Part shown: one piece after another, positions 12,004 through 22,536 of the stretch
Position numbering within the stretch: position 1 is the first letter of the stretch
How the letters are laid out: each line of letters begins with the position of its first letter
Origin: Branchiostoma floridae
Taxonomy: Eukaryota; Chordata; Leptocardii; Amphioxiformes; Branchiostomatidae
NCBI RefSeq assembly: GCF_000003815.2
Contig: NC_049985.1
Location: forward strand, 21,348,888 to 21,412,887
Direction of reading: 5' to 3'
DNA: 64,000 nucleotides
The notes under the pieces: model-generated
What the model was told of the DNA's origin: nothing
Seen by the model: only the letters and a program-made list of their open reading frames with translations
The model's database searches: none
Translations under genes and position numbers: made by a program

Positions 12004-12334
12004 GTGGCTTAAATAGATTATGTACACGAATTGAATGTACATTATACATGTGTATAAATTGATGTTAAATCAGATGGGGTATATGATGATAAGGACATAA
12101 TCTTCCTAAGAAACTGTTGGTTGATTCGGCTTCCTAGGCCGAGCACGGGTCAGGTTCGGCTACCCAGCGGGCTTGGGCTATGTCATTCACCAAGAGGGGT
12201 GTGTCTGGTTGTGTTTCTGGATATTTGGCGCCAGCAAAATCCTTTTGGATAGATTGTGATTATAAAGAATGAAAATCCGGTATGAAATTAACATATTCAC
12301 CAAATAGCATGTTTACCTGTTTCATTTTCAACAG

Positions 12335-12560
12335 GAAAACCCTGAAGCTGTGCGCCGGGTGCAAGCTGACCCGCTACTGCAGCCGTGACTGTCAGAAACA
12401 ACACTGGTCTGTCGGACACAAGAAGTGCTGTGGTCATGACGCGTACACTGGCGGTCGCGAGCAAGCCGACTCCTTCACACACATGGCGTATGAAAAAGTT
12501 AATTTTACTGTGCCCACCCACATCTTAGAAGATATACAACAAAACTTTATGCGCCTGTAA
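12335..12560 (+). CDS. Gene 1 (class E), last exon only: MYND finger and C-terminal tail
   Basis: The acceptor TTTTCAACAG precedes an exon in phase 2 that encodes the second half of a MYND zinc finger (C-x2-C, then R-Y-C-S-R-D-C, H-W, G-H-K-K-C-C) and a class E tail ending in QQNFMRL. Exons 1-4 are missing because of the gap at 10520-10619. In the two complete class E genes (6 and 11) they lie 2.4 kb and more upstream, beyond the LINE. The exon is identical by eye to the last exons of genes 6 and 11. The protein would bind partner proteins through its ankyrin repeats and MYND finger. A polyadenylation signal AATAAA is at 13198-13203. It belongs to the unit preceding unit 1. Confidence 0.85.
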
Positions 12561-13530
12561 CGACAAAGCACAAATCATGAAGCATTTTAGCTCTCAATGC
12601 CGCTACAGTCATATAAAATCTTGTACAAAGTAACTGAGTAGCCAAAATAGCGATTTCTCACTACGGATATGATTCTGGTGTCTTGTAGAAATGATGTAGT
12701 CCAAAAGGTCATACCATTGCTTCATGTATCTTATAGAAAGAAGCAATCATCTTGAGTCGAATTCTTAGAAAAAAATCAGCACTACACATTCACATACTCG
12801 TGTAGTGAAAGTATGAAAATAAGAAGATGCCACAGCAACTACAAAGTATTGCACGGAAATCTTCAAAAAGAGACACTTGTCAATTTTTCCTGTACAACTG
12901 TAATCACGTATTTTGGTCTTGTGGTTTTAGTAGTTTAATTTGGTTTGTCATATAGAAGAAAAGTTTAAACAAGTTACATTCGGAATGTGACAAAGCAGCC
13001 ACCCATTTTATTTCGTATCTTTTAGATCAATAATAATTAGACTGTTGCAATGTAATTGTCATGGATACGTTTCATTTTCTTCATCAATTATGCTTCGTTT
13101 TGATAAAAGTAACATTCTACTGATCAGTGTGTTAAGTGATGTGATGAGAATGTTTTAAGGTAATGAAGCGTTAAGTTATCTGCTATTATTCCAGATGAAT
13201 AAACACAACAAGAAGAAAAGTGATCATGAACAAGGCTTGTGAAGCTTCTATAGATTTGTGTATAAGTGTAAATGAATATCATGACCACAACAGGAGGTAT
13301 CAAAACCAGAAGTTCCGCTGCAGTACAGTAAAAAGCCGCTAGGACGACCATTATGACTTGACTATTGTTTTCCAAACACCCTTCCACCTACCAAATAAGG
13401 TCCATCCGAGCAAGAGACACGCAAACAGACGACGTCGAAAACATAACCATCGTGGCAAAGGCAATAAGCACAGTCCACCTATACCTTTTCAGGAGACACA
13501 CAAATTAAACTGCTAAAATAGCCACCAATC
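12561..13530 (+). other. 3' UTR and intergenic DNA of class E gene 1
   Basis: No coding exon. An AATAAA at 13198-13203 suggests a 3' UTR of about 640 nt. The segment is almost identical to 33102-34071 and 56601-57570, with only scattered single-base differences. Confidence 0.55.
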
Positions 13531-13640
13531 TAGCCTGTGTGTACAAAATCTCTCGATGGTTGAGTTTAATGACCCCCTCCCCTCGTAGGGCGGTGGCAAT
13601 TGTAGGACTGGTCGCTAGGGGCGCGATTTTAGCCAGGCTA
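13531..13640. mobile_element. Short MITE with TAGCCTG/CAGGCTA ends
   Basis: The ends TAGCCTGTG and CCAGGCTA are inverted, and inside them lie a CTCTCG piece and GCGCGATTTTAG. It is flanked by GCCACCAATC and GCCACCATTT, a probable 9-10-bp target-site duplication with mismatches. Orthologous copies are at 34072-34181 and 57571-57680. Related elements lie at 46531-46620 and near 27668, 28690, 51230 and 52253. Confidence 0.6.
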
Positions 13641-14002
13641 GCCACCATTTCGCTTCCAGAAAGAAAATCAATGCCTTTAGCACAGCGCTGTTCCGTGTTA
13701 CATCGCTAGTTCACAGATATCCGTAGGGTAACCTATATCTGTTCATTTTAAACAAGGTATTTGGTGATATAAAGCCGACGGACGGTGGTTTTAAAATTAG
13801 ATCGCATGCTATCGATCGCAAGAAATACAGAACCATACGCGAATGATAGCATAGTTACCCTGACATACTTGTGCATGCATTATAAAAACACGACTTGCGT
13901 ATGAAAATATATCAAATTCCTGGGGAACATGTACAAAGAAAAAACAGCCTATCAGTATCAATTTTCTATATCGTTGCGTTCTCATCTCAATCCAGAGTCT
14001 CA

Positions 14003-14027
14003 GTCACGTGACAATAGCTCACGTGAC
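14003..14027 (+). promoter_or_regulatory. Pair of TCACGTGA boxes upstream of gene 2
   Basis: CACGTG cores at 14005-14010 and 14020-14025 lie 15 bp apart and end 25 bp before the ATG. The first is a full GTCACGTGAC palindrome. The same boxes precede every other complete gene start of the array. Confidence 0.65.
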
Positions 14028-14050
14028 GCGTGGAATGTGGTTCTAACAAA

Positions 14051-17000
14051 ATGGCAGAAAATGCGAACAAAGCTCTGCTGTATGCTACAGAGAATGACTC
14101 ACTTGAAGGCGTTAAAGCGGCATTGGAAGCTGGTAAGTCGAACCAAGTATTTACCTATTGTAGGAAGTTTGCTTCCGATGACAATCTGTGTGTATCTGTG
14201 ATCTACGGTAGAAATAAAACCTCGTCAGTAGTATCCTGGAGTTCACAACTTTACATTAGTCATTGTCTCCTAGACTCTACCAGGCTTCGTGGATCGGTGG
14301 TCTAATTGTAGAAATTGGAAAAATAGAATCTATAGTACGCTAGGGGAGTTAGCCGGCCAGAAGAGTACGTTTCCTCACCACGAGGTGGTGAGGATAATGA
14401 TTCTACCGATCCACGGAGCCTGGTAGAGGCTAATTGTCTCCGCCGAGGCCATTTCCATACTTCTATCTCATGAAAGGCGTCGGTTTATAGGCAACATCCG
14501 CACCGACTTTATAGACCTGGACTCAATTATTTTGTTATTTTCTTGCCTCAAATCCCCCTCCCCCCTAACTGAGTGCCCCAACGCACGCGGCTGTTAGCAT
14601 CTGTACACAGTGCATGACTATGCGTATGCGGTTCTCTCCTACCGGTACCAAGTAGCATTTGCTATAGCTAATACCTACATTAATATTTATTCTAACCGCA
14701 TTGTTTTATTTCAGAAGTACGTTTTACATTTTACCGTAGCTTCAAATGTTTTCGCTCGGAGTTGGGTTTGAAAACAGGGCTTTCGAACAGGAGGAATATT
14801 GAAATGCAAATTAGAAATAGATATTTGCATACAGTACATGAGTGACACCTTTTGATCTTTTAGGTGTTATGCAGAAATATGGTCTCTAATTGACAAGGAA
14901 AGCCCAGTATGACGCTGTGGGTGACTTAGCTTATGATCACTACTTATGTTCTAGTGATTCGTGCATATTTGATGGAGTTTCTTTTGTTGATTCTCCAAAC
15001 AGAGGGCTAGGAATTTAGAATAAGTATCATAACCTCCTTGCAGGATAGAGGGTTGTTTTCGCAAGCGGGTCCACTGTGCTTGTTCCATGAGTTTACAATC
15101 ATTAGGAGTTGCATGGAAAAGGGAAGACAATCACACACGCTTTCTATCGATATACTGTAAATGCATTTAAGTTCTCGGGGATTTAATTTCGCGGTAGCGG
15201 GAAAAAGGTCTTTTCGCGGTGGACTTAAGTTCGCGGTTACACTATAGACTGCAGTCTAATGCCACAATAGAAAAATGTTCGCGGTAAAGTGGTCACCGCG
15301 AAGACCGAGAATATTAATCCACCGCGAACATTTCTGCATTTACAGTATACGTTGAAATTGATATAGAAACGGCAACGTAAGTATGGTCTACCAAATTTGA
15401 TATTCACGTGCCGAGTTTATATTGTGCTCATCAAGTAGTGACCAGTGGTGGTCGGTAATGTGATCGCCGCTTTGACTCTTTTTTTAAACTCCTTTTGCAA
15501 ATTCATATTAACGTCCTGAAATTTCACATTTGTAACTAATCCTTACTAAATCACGGATCATCAAACGCAGGTGCAGACATTGACTACGAAGAGCCGGCCA
15601 GCAATGCCACACTCATTGGCACAGCGCTGTTCATAGCTTGTGACCTGGGGCATGTGGACATTGTGAGGCTACTGCTCCGCAAGGGGGCGTCTTTGGTGAA
15701 GAGAACGTTTAGTGCGTTCACCCCCCTCCATGGCGCAGCGTTCGAAGGTAAATTAATCAAATCAAATTCCTGTAAATAAAGAGATGCCACTCGCTATAAA
15801 CTAGAAATACATACAACTCTTATTGCCGTGCAGGCTAGGACATGCAAGTGCTAGACTAAATACTAGGGCTGAAAAAACAAAACGGTGATTGAAATAATCT
15901 ATTAGATATTCTCGACGTATGGCAAGGAATACCACTAAAGAAGACCAACGTTTGCTTGATACTATACATTTTTATTCACTTAGGATTCACCGCAGAACAA
16001 GGCTCATGGAGCCACTCAAGCGTTTTGGGTTACAATACTGTATTGTGAAGAAAGATGTCTGTTAACTTTGACTTAAACAGTTTCAAATTGTACATCGGAA
16101 GCTTATTCCATAGCGATATAGTTCTAGGAAAGATGAATTTTGTTCTTGTGTCGCAAATCCAACCCAGGGCGGACAGAAATAGTGGACTTACTGGTGCAGT
16201 ATGGTGCAACAGTAGACGTACTGGACTGGTACCAGAACACACCACTCATGACCGCTTGTGTTAACAACCATGTCGACACGGTTCGGCGACTGATCGAGCT
16301 TGGTGCAAGGCCTGATTTGGACGACGGTCATATAGCACAGAGGCAAGTATCACATTCTTCAATCAGAAATATGAACGATGGTTTCTTATGTAGACGAACT
16401 GGACTCAAGTACACATGTATCTTTCAGTGTGTGTGCTTGTGTGTGTGAGAGAGTTGTGTTTGTGTGTGCGTGCGTGTTAGGTGTGTGTATGTGCGTGAGG
16501 TGTGTGTGTGTGCGCGTGTAAGGTGTGTACATGAGTGATTGTGAGGTGTGTATGAGTTTACGTGCTTATATTGAAAATATGGTATAGCGCCGTGAGCATG
16601 GTGCATGTTTTGAAATTCCCGTTGTACTTTAAATGCATATTTTGTTATCTCATGGCCTAGCTGTTCCCTAATTGAGTCACATCTTCCTCTAGCTTAAGGG
16701 TAGAAGTCGCCGAAAATCGGTGTTCTGTGGAAGAGAGTTATAACCTAATAGAGGTGGCGAAGAAGACCAAGCTGTTGAGATGCTGCAACCCTAAGTGTGG
16801 GAAACCAAGCTACAGGTAGGTCTTTCTGATGACTGTTCCATGGTTAATTTTTTCACCAGCGTTTTGTTTTCCTATCTGCAACTGGCTTTTGGGTATATGT
16901 TAGCTAAGTGGGGTGCTAATATAAGCGCGTTATATTGAGTGCGGCGCCAAGTTACGTCGTTTTCTCATTTGATTTGTTATTGATCGTCAGAGAAAGGTAT

Positions 17001-17309
17001 GTGATGGCAAGAACATACAATTCCGTGTATTTCTGTATTTCTACAGTTCTTTGTAGTCTGAAAAAGTAAATCGAAAGACTTCTTAATTCGACGCAGTTCA
17101 TGAATAGCTTGTTTGTCTTCTACAGGAAAACCCTGAAGCTGTGTGGCCGGTGCAAGCTGACCCGCTACTGCAGCCGTGACTGTCAGAAACAACACTGGTC
17201 TGTCGGACACAAGAAGTGCTGTGGGCATGACGTGTACTCTTATGAGCAAACTGACCCGTACGAAAGGATAGTTATGTCGTTGACAAAACTCGCTTTAGAA
17301 GACGAATAA
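14051..17309 (+). CDS. Gene 2 (class A): ankyrin-repeat + MYND zinc-finger protein, complete
   Basis: Five exons: 14051-14132, 15571-15747, 16168-16342, 16693-16815, 17126-17309. The total is 741 nt, giving 246 residues, and all phases agree (1, 1, 2, 2). Ankyrin repeat 1 is in exon 1 and the start of exon 2, repeat 2 at residues 44-76, repeat 3 at about 77-107 and repeat 4 at 110-138. A linker follows, then a MYND finger at 175-218 with C175/C176, C180, C192, C195, C201, C205, H214 and C218. Intron 4 splits the finger. Intron 3 starts with GC (AG|GCAAGT), a GC-AG intron. The start ATG is in exon 1 just below paired TCACGTGA boxes. Ankyrin plus MYND proteins act as protein-interaction adaptors; ANKMY2 is the closest known type, but these are shorter and their partner is unknown. 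A likely AATAAA is at 17600-17605. First gene of unit 1, divergently related to gene 7. Confidence 0.88.
14271..14432. mobile_element. 162-bp MITE in intron 1 of gene 2, 9-bp target-site duplication
   Basis: Inverted ends of 27 bp (opening TAGACTCTACCAGGCT, closing AGCCTGGTAGAGGCTA) have two mismatches. The element is flanked on both sides by ATTGTCTCC (14262-14270 and 14433-14441). The matching sites in genes 7 and 12 have only one copy of this 9-mer and no element, so the insertion happened after the unit duplication. Confidence 0.9.
15154..15346. mobile_element. MITE with ACTGTAAATGC ends in intron 1 of gene 2
   Basis: The ends ACTGTAAATGC and GCATTTACAGT are inverted, with several TTCGCGGT pieces between them in both orientations. 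The corresponding position in gene 7 (near 35315) reads straight through without it. Confidence 0.8.
16422..16560. repeat. GT-rich microsatellite in intron 3 of gene 2
   Basis: Interrupted (GT)n with GTGTGTGTGC and GTGAG pieces, on the sense strand, about 80 bp after exon 3. Equivalent tracts are present at the same place in genes 4, 6, 7, 11, 12 and 13. Confidence 0.9.
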
Positions 17310-18476
17310 CAAACATGACTTTTATTTTTACTATATTTTACATGTTTAAATCAAGTCAACGGCGGCAGGAAATAGCTTGTCATTCTGCACAGCAATATTA
17401 AATGTACTACAAAGCAATTGGACGTTGTCAACTCATAAGATACAGTTTTAGTGACCTTGTTTAGGTTATCTAAAAAGAAAAAGTAAGTAAACGGGCTGTA
17501 AGTGTATATGTCCCAGCCGGATTTTTAGAAATGAGACTGAATACTTCACATGTACATGATCATACTTTGTTTTTAGAGGTGCGAATCACATGAAGTACGA
17601 ATAAAGAATGAAGATGTAACAGACGCTGGTTGTATTGGTGGTATCATCTATTTCCTCACTAATGTGAAATAGAAAAATCGTCAGAATTGATTTTTTTAAA
17701 ATTCTTTGAAACTGTCAGTTTGGCAAACAGCGTAATAAAGTCATTTTATGCAGGTGCACATTGCTTAGAAATCTTGCATTCAATAATGAAATTCTATTCG
17801 CGAGGAACGATATTTGTTCTTCAGAGTAATAATGATTATCATAATATCACCCTTTGGAACAGTCCATTTTAATGCTTTCTTTCACCAATTACATTCTTGG
17901 TAGGTTAGAAGAAAGTAGGGATCAGATTCACTCCTTAAAGAAAGAGGTAACAGTCAATACCCAGAAAGGTATCATTTGCAGGCAAATACATAATGTTTAC
18001 CTTGATATGACCTAGCTTAACAAACTACTATTTATCATTACTAAAAAGCCCCTTTGCCATGCCATAATATAGCAATAATATACGTAGAGTACTACGCTGA
18101 CTAAGAGTATTAAAACAACTTGCAAAATGAATAGGAGCCCAGGTTATTGCAGTGAGTTATTTCTTCATATTTAAAGCACACAACAACAAGAGAAACATAC
18201 ACGCGTTTAACGTTACATGTGCAATACTAGAGTTTGCTTTCTAAAATATTACTCCGTATGTAGACACCGTGTTAACACCGTATTTACAAAATCAAGCAAT
18301 TTAGTATAAAACTGCATGGCCATTTGGACAACATTGTTTTCTGCAAATACACCAGAATCATGTCCTTAGTGAGAATGCTTATGGTTTGGTAACATGCAGC
18401 TTGTTATTTTGTGCTACATTTGATATGGTACATAGCGGCATCGTGTGATCAATAACGCCCAGAAAGGAATGCTCAG
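17310..18476. other. Intergenic DNA between gene 2 and gene 3 (tail to tail)
   Basis: Contains the putative gene 2 polyadenylation signal at 17600-17605 and no exon. It is homologous to the shorter-diverged stretch 37225-39305, which differs by the insertion of a hairpin MITE at 39030-39168. The convergent 3' ends of genes 2 and 3 meet here. Confidence 0.5.
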
Positions 18477-19933
18477 TCATTTCGTGTCGTCGTTGACTTG
18501 AATTGAATTGAAGACCGACGTCATTATATTTTGAAAGGAGTCGGGTCGCTCGCCAGTGTACGCGTCATGCCCACAGCACTTCTTGTGTCCGACAGACCAG
18601 TGTTGTTTCTGACAGTCACGGCTGCAGTAGCGGGTCAGCTTGCACCGGCCACACAGCTTCAGGGTTCCGGTCTTCCTGTAGCAGGTACAAAAGGATGGTG
18701 TAGAGCAAAGTTTGTCACGATCCGTTTATAGACTACTAGAGTTGTATTAATCTACTTCTTCTACTTCTACATAGAAGTAATAAGTAATCTAGACCAAGTA
18801 CTACTTTCTTTGTATTGATAACAATTAAACATGCGGCAGGTGGATGGCAAAGGGCTGTAAAAATACTGGTGTAGACATCACACAATAGAAGCCAGTTAAT
18901 TGCGCACCGGATAATCGCACACTTCTGTTAATTGCACGAAATTCCCAAATCCTGTGGTAGTGCGGTCCAGCTTAATGACTTCTCTTTGTTGCATCATTCG
19001 GATAATTGTACGAAATACAGTGGCAAGTGGGGTGTGCAATTAACTGGCTTCTATTGTAATAACAAATCTCACCTATATCCTGGTTTGCCACATTTTGGGT
19101 TGCAGCATCTCAACAGCTTGGTCTTCCTTGCCTCTTCTACTATCCTCAAACTCTCTTCTTCACAATCATGTAGGCTTCCGGTCTCTCTCAGGTCAGGGTT
19201 TGCTCCAAGTTTAAGTAGTAGCCGAACTGTGTCCACATGGTCGAAGATACATGCATGAACGAGCGGTGTGTCCTGCCTGTTGTCCCGTATGTCTAATGTT
19301 GCTCCATGTTGCACCAGCAATTCCACCACTTCTGTCTCTCCTGAGTTGGATTTGCGATACAAGAAGTACATGTTAGCATGACAAAAAATGTTTACCTCGC
19401 AAAGTACTGGGTAAAGTAAAAACGAATTGACAAATGTACTTTTTGTGCCCAAGGAAATCTGATAAACGGCTTTTAAAGTTTTCTCACCGCAAAAGGCTAC
19501 ACATAGGGGTAATAAGCAGAACTGTTGTTGGAAGCTCTGACGAAGGCGTCTGAGAGACATCGCATCGAAACGTAAACAATGTAAGTACCTGCTCGTTGTG
19601 TAAAAATAATTCTCCTATATTCTACCAACCTGATGTTTTGGGGGCCTTAAAAGTTGTTCAGTTCCCTTGTATCACGGGTCTGTAGTTTCTTTTTTCCGCT
19701 GTCGTCTTTTCTTAGTACTCAATTCATCGACAAAAAATCGTTTTGAATCCACTCACCGTAGAACGCTGCTGCATGAAGAGGAGACTGCGACATTGCGGCT
19801 CTCTTCGCCACGAACGCCCCCTCGCGGAGCAGCAGTTTCACCATGTCGACATGTCCCTTGGAACAGGCGATGAACAATGCTGAGCCAGTGCTTGCCTTGT
19901 CGCCGTATCGTAGATCGTAGTCAATGTCTGCAC
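18477..19933 (-). pseudogene. Gene 3 (class B, minus strand): ankyrin + MYND gene lacking exon 1
   Basis: Exons on the minus strand: exon 2 19933-19757 (177 nt), fused exon 3/4 19340-19073 (268 nt) and last exon 18675-18477 (199 nt, ending TGA). Phases agree (1, 2) and no frame is broken. In the plus-strand classes, ankyrin repeat 4 and the first MYND cysteines are on separate exons; here they share one exon, so intron 3 has been lost in class B. Exon 1 and the promoter, present in the paralogue gene 8, are missing: 17 bp upstream of exon 2 the sequence switches to the middle of a plus-strand class C exon 2 (gene 4). Without a start codon or promoter it is probably non-functional, unless a new first exon is used. 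Confidence 0.78.
18883..19056. mobile_element. Pogo/Tigger-like MITE in the last intron of gene 3
   Basis: The inverted ends AATAGAAGCCAGTTAATTGC and GCAATTAACTGGCTTCTATT match each other. A second member with CAGT-type ends and TA flanks is at 62770-62944. The equivalent intron of gene 8 (39499-39745) lacks it. Confidence 0.75.
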
Positions 19934-20296
19934 CTGCGTTTGGTGACCTACAAGGGGCATGTTGACATCGTGAAGCTGCTGCTCCGCAAGGGGGCGTCTG
20001 TGTCGAAGAGAACCAGAAGTTCATTTGCTCCTCTTCATGGAGCAGCGACCGAAGGTACTATACTACTAGTAGTATGTTGATTCAAAACAAATGCTTGTCT
20101 GTATATCGACGGCAACGTTACATCTTGTTTTCTAGTGTCGTAACACACAATCATAAGATACTGTATGTACAGAAATTGCAAAGTATATTGAGAACTAAAG
20201 CCTTTACTATAAAAGTGCTAAACGTAACTGAAAGCGTTCTATGAACAAAGGTTCATTAGGTAAAAGAAATCACATTATCTATCAGATGTCGGCGCT

Positions 20297-20575
20297 GTGT
20301 TGTGTCTGTTCGTGTTACTTTACATACTCACTCACCGCCAAAACCTAGCTTCGATTCCCGGCGTAGAAACCACTAAAACACTGCGGGAGAGTAGAAACAG
20401 TCTCCTGGCTCCCGGGATCCGACTCCAGGCCGGCCAGTTCACAACCCAACACCATCACCACTGCACCCAAAGGTCCGGACTGTTTTGGCGCAGTGCCGAT
20501 GGTTTGGATAAGCTGGCGGGCCCGGGTTCGATTCTCGGGGGTTGGAGACTGTTTCTACTCACCCCTATCGTTTCA
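20297..20575 (+). mobile_element. tRNA-derived SINE-like element in intron 2 of gene 4
   Basis: Two RNA polymerase III B-box-like motifs (CTTCGATTCCC near 20348 and GGTTCGATTCTC near 20526) occur, the second preceded by an A-box-like TGGCGCAGTGCCG. A near-identical copy is in intron 2 of gene 9 (43832-44109), so it inserted before the unit duplication. Confidence 0.55.
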
Positions 20576-20945
20576 GATATTCACGTGAACATTTGATGTC
20601 ACACGTTTTCTTGAAAGTCGAGATGTATTTCCCGTTTCTCTTAACTAGGAAAGACAGAAGTGGTGGACTTGCTGGTGCAGCATGGTGCAACATTAGACAT
20701 ACGGGACGGCTTCCAGAACACTCCGCTCATGAGAGCCTGTAACTACAACCATGTCGACACAGTTCGGCGGCTGATTGAGCTGGGAGCAAGACCTGATTTA
20801 ACTGGTGGTCAGTTACAGGGCATGAGGTAAGCTTTGCATTCTTTGAGAACATACATTTAGCACGGACGATCGTTTGAGATTTCTTATGAAGACAAACTTT
20901 CAAATAAAGTCGGATTGAGTTGCTTGGCTATGCTCTTTCTGTTTT

Positions 20946-21055
20946 CAGTAAGTGAGTGTGTGTGTGATTGTGTGTGTCTGTGTGTGCGTCTGTTTGATTG
21001 TGTGTGTGTGTGTCCGAATGTGCGTGTGTGTGTGTTTGTGCATGTGTGGTGCATG
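20946..21055. repeat. GT-rich microsatellite in intron 3 of gene 4
   Basis: Interrupted (GT)n at the same position relative to exon 3 as in the other array genes; nearly identical to 58964-59071. Confidence 0.9.
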
Positions 21056-21964
21056 TTTTATACTGCACCGATCCACAGACAAGAACCTAAATGTCATGAA
21101 ACCATGCCTTATTTGAAATGTTCTTGGCCTAGTTCCCTAAACGAGTGAAATCTTCCACTAGGTACTACAAGCCGGGGACAGAAATCGGAAAAGGTGAAAA
21201 TGAGGAGAGTTTGAAGCTGGTAGAAGAGGCGAGGAAGTCCAAGCTGTTGAGATGCTGCAACCCTACGTGTGGCAAACCAGGATACAGGTAGGTTTTGCTA
21301 ATGATGTTTTCACCGTTGAAATACTTTTCCATCCTATTGTATGTATAAATGTTTTTATAAACGCAAACAGTGGGTAATAGGATATTTTCTTCTAAATTCA
21401 TACAAGTCTACGAAACTAAATTGAAAAACTTTTCTGAACTAGTACTGTGCACAGTCACTGAATAGCTTTTGTACCTTTCTCACATTCTACAGGTCAACTG
21501 GAACCCTGAAGCTGTGTGCCGGGTGCAAGCTGACCCGCTACTGCGTGTGTATCCGTAATTGTGATTACGCTTCCTAGAAACGTCGTCAGATTAGTTATTT
21601 TCTGACTTATACATGGGCAAATGACGTTTATAGTATACTGTACCCACTTGCCTGGACTCTATTTGTTTTGCTTTTCTTGTCTCAAATCTCACCCCAGCAC
21701 ACTATCCATCGGAACAATGAATGATTTAGATTTTCTAACATCTGTGCAGATTTATGCACAGTACAGTACGTGTTTTTGTCCAAGTATTTACAGTTGCGTT
21801 AACTTTAGTCATCTAGTGGTTCAAATCCCGTTTTCAAATCTAACTCTGAGAGAAAACGTTTATTACAAGCAAGGTCCTTGCTACAAGTCGATATTTTCTG
21901 CTGTAAACCGAAAACGTAAACAACGCGTGTAATGGAAAACAACACGTACTACATTGTGTTTGAA

Positions 21965-21988
21965 CAAGGAGGTTATATAACCTCCTTG
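21965..21988. repeat. 24-bp perfect palindrome
   Basis: CAAGGAGGTTAT followed by ATAACCTCCTTG, with no loop. Same family as the palindromes at 1292, 1863 and 2432, here inside the array. Confidence 0.85.
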
Positions 21989-22536
21989 GTTTGAAATATC
22001 CTATGTTTTACAAGCACAGTGTCTACATAATTTTTCAGTTTTCAGCAAAAACTGCAGTGTATGTTTTAGCTTCTGAGAGTTGAATTTGAAAAGAAGGTTT
22101 TTGGAGTTGTAGACGAATATTCAGATGTTAATTAACAGAAAAGGACTTGCACACAAGTGCGAAGTACAATGCGCTGGCCACACCTTTTGATCTTTTCCGT
22201 GCTATGCAGACAGATTTGCATACGAGCTGGACTGAACCCTTTATCATTTGATCATAGTAAACGGCAGTGATAACAATTCCCTGTAGTCTCATACAGAAAT
22301 TGACTGGTCAAGTTTTGTGTAAGCAAGTAAATTTTGTGGATGACATCCTCCAAACTTAGTGAGAGAGGGGAAAAACTCGGCCCATATGTGAAGATCTACT
22401 CTCAAGCCAAGGCGGAGGTTCGGCTCCAGCTTTTTTTTATCAATATGTTTTTGGCGCTTTTTGTTTGATGTTTTGTTTTGTAACGTCTTATTCATGTCCG
22501 CAAGGCAAACGGACATGGAGAAAACATTACCTGCAA

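Larger units (their letters stand above)
19951..21577 (+). pseudogene. Gene 4 (class C): ankyrin + MYND gene truncated at both ends
   Basis: Exon pieces: 3' part of exon 2 19951-20054, exon 3 20649-20826, exon 4 21162-21287, and a broken exon 5 from 21493. Splice phases of the surviving exons agree. The left breakpoint lies inside exon 2: the sequence before 19951 is gene 3 in the opposite orientation. In exon 5 the frame is normal through the R-Y-C of the MYND finger (21544). It then changes to sequence homologous to intron 1 of gene 10 (around 45147), and a stop follows at 21575-21577. The last MYND Cys and His residues are therefore lost. No exon 1 exists. Intron 2 contains a tRNA-type SINE and intron 3 a GT tract. 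Comparison with gene 9 (left side) and gene 12 (right side) shows what is missing. Confidence 0.82.

Noticed and set aside
21621-21932. 103-codon ORF downstream of gene 4
   Set aside because: Lies in class D intron 1-derived sequence; the homologous stretch in gene 10 (about 45220-45520) does not keep the frame.
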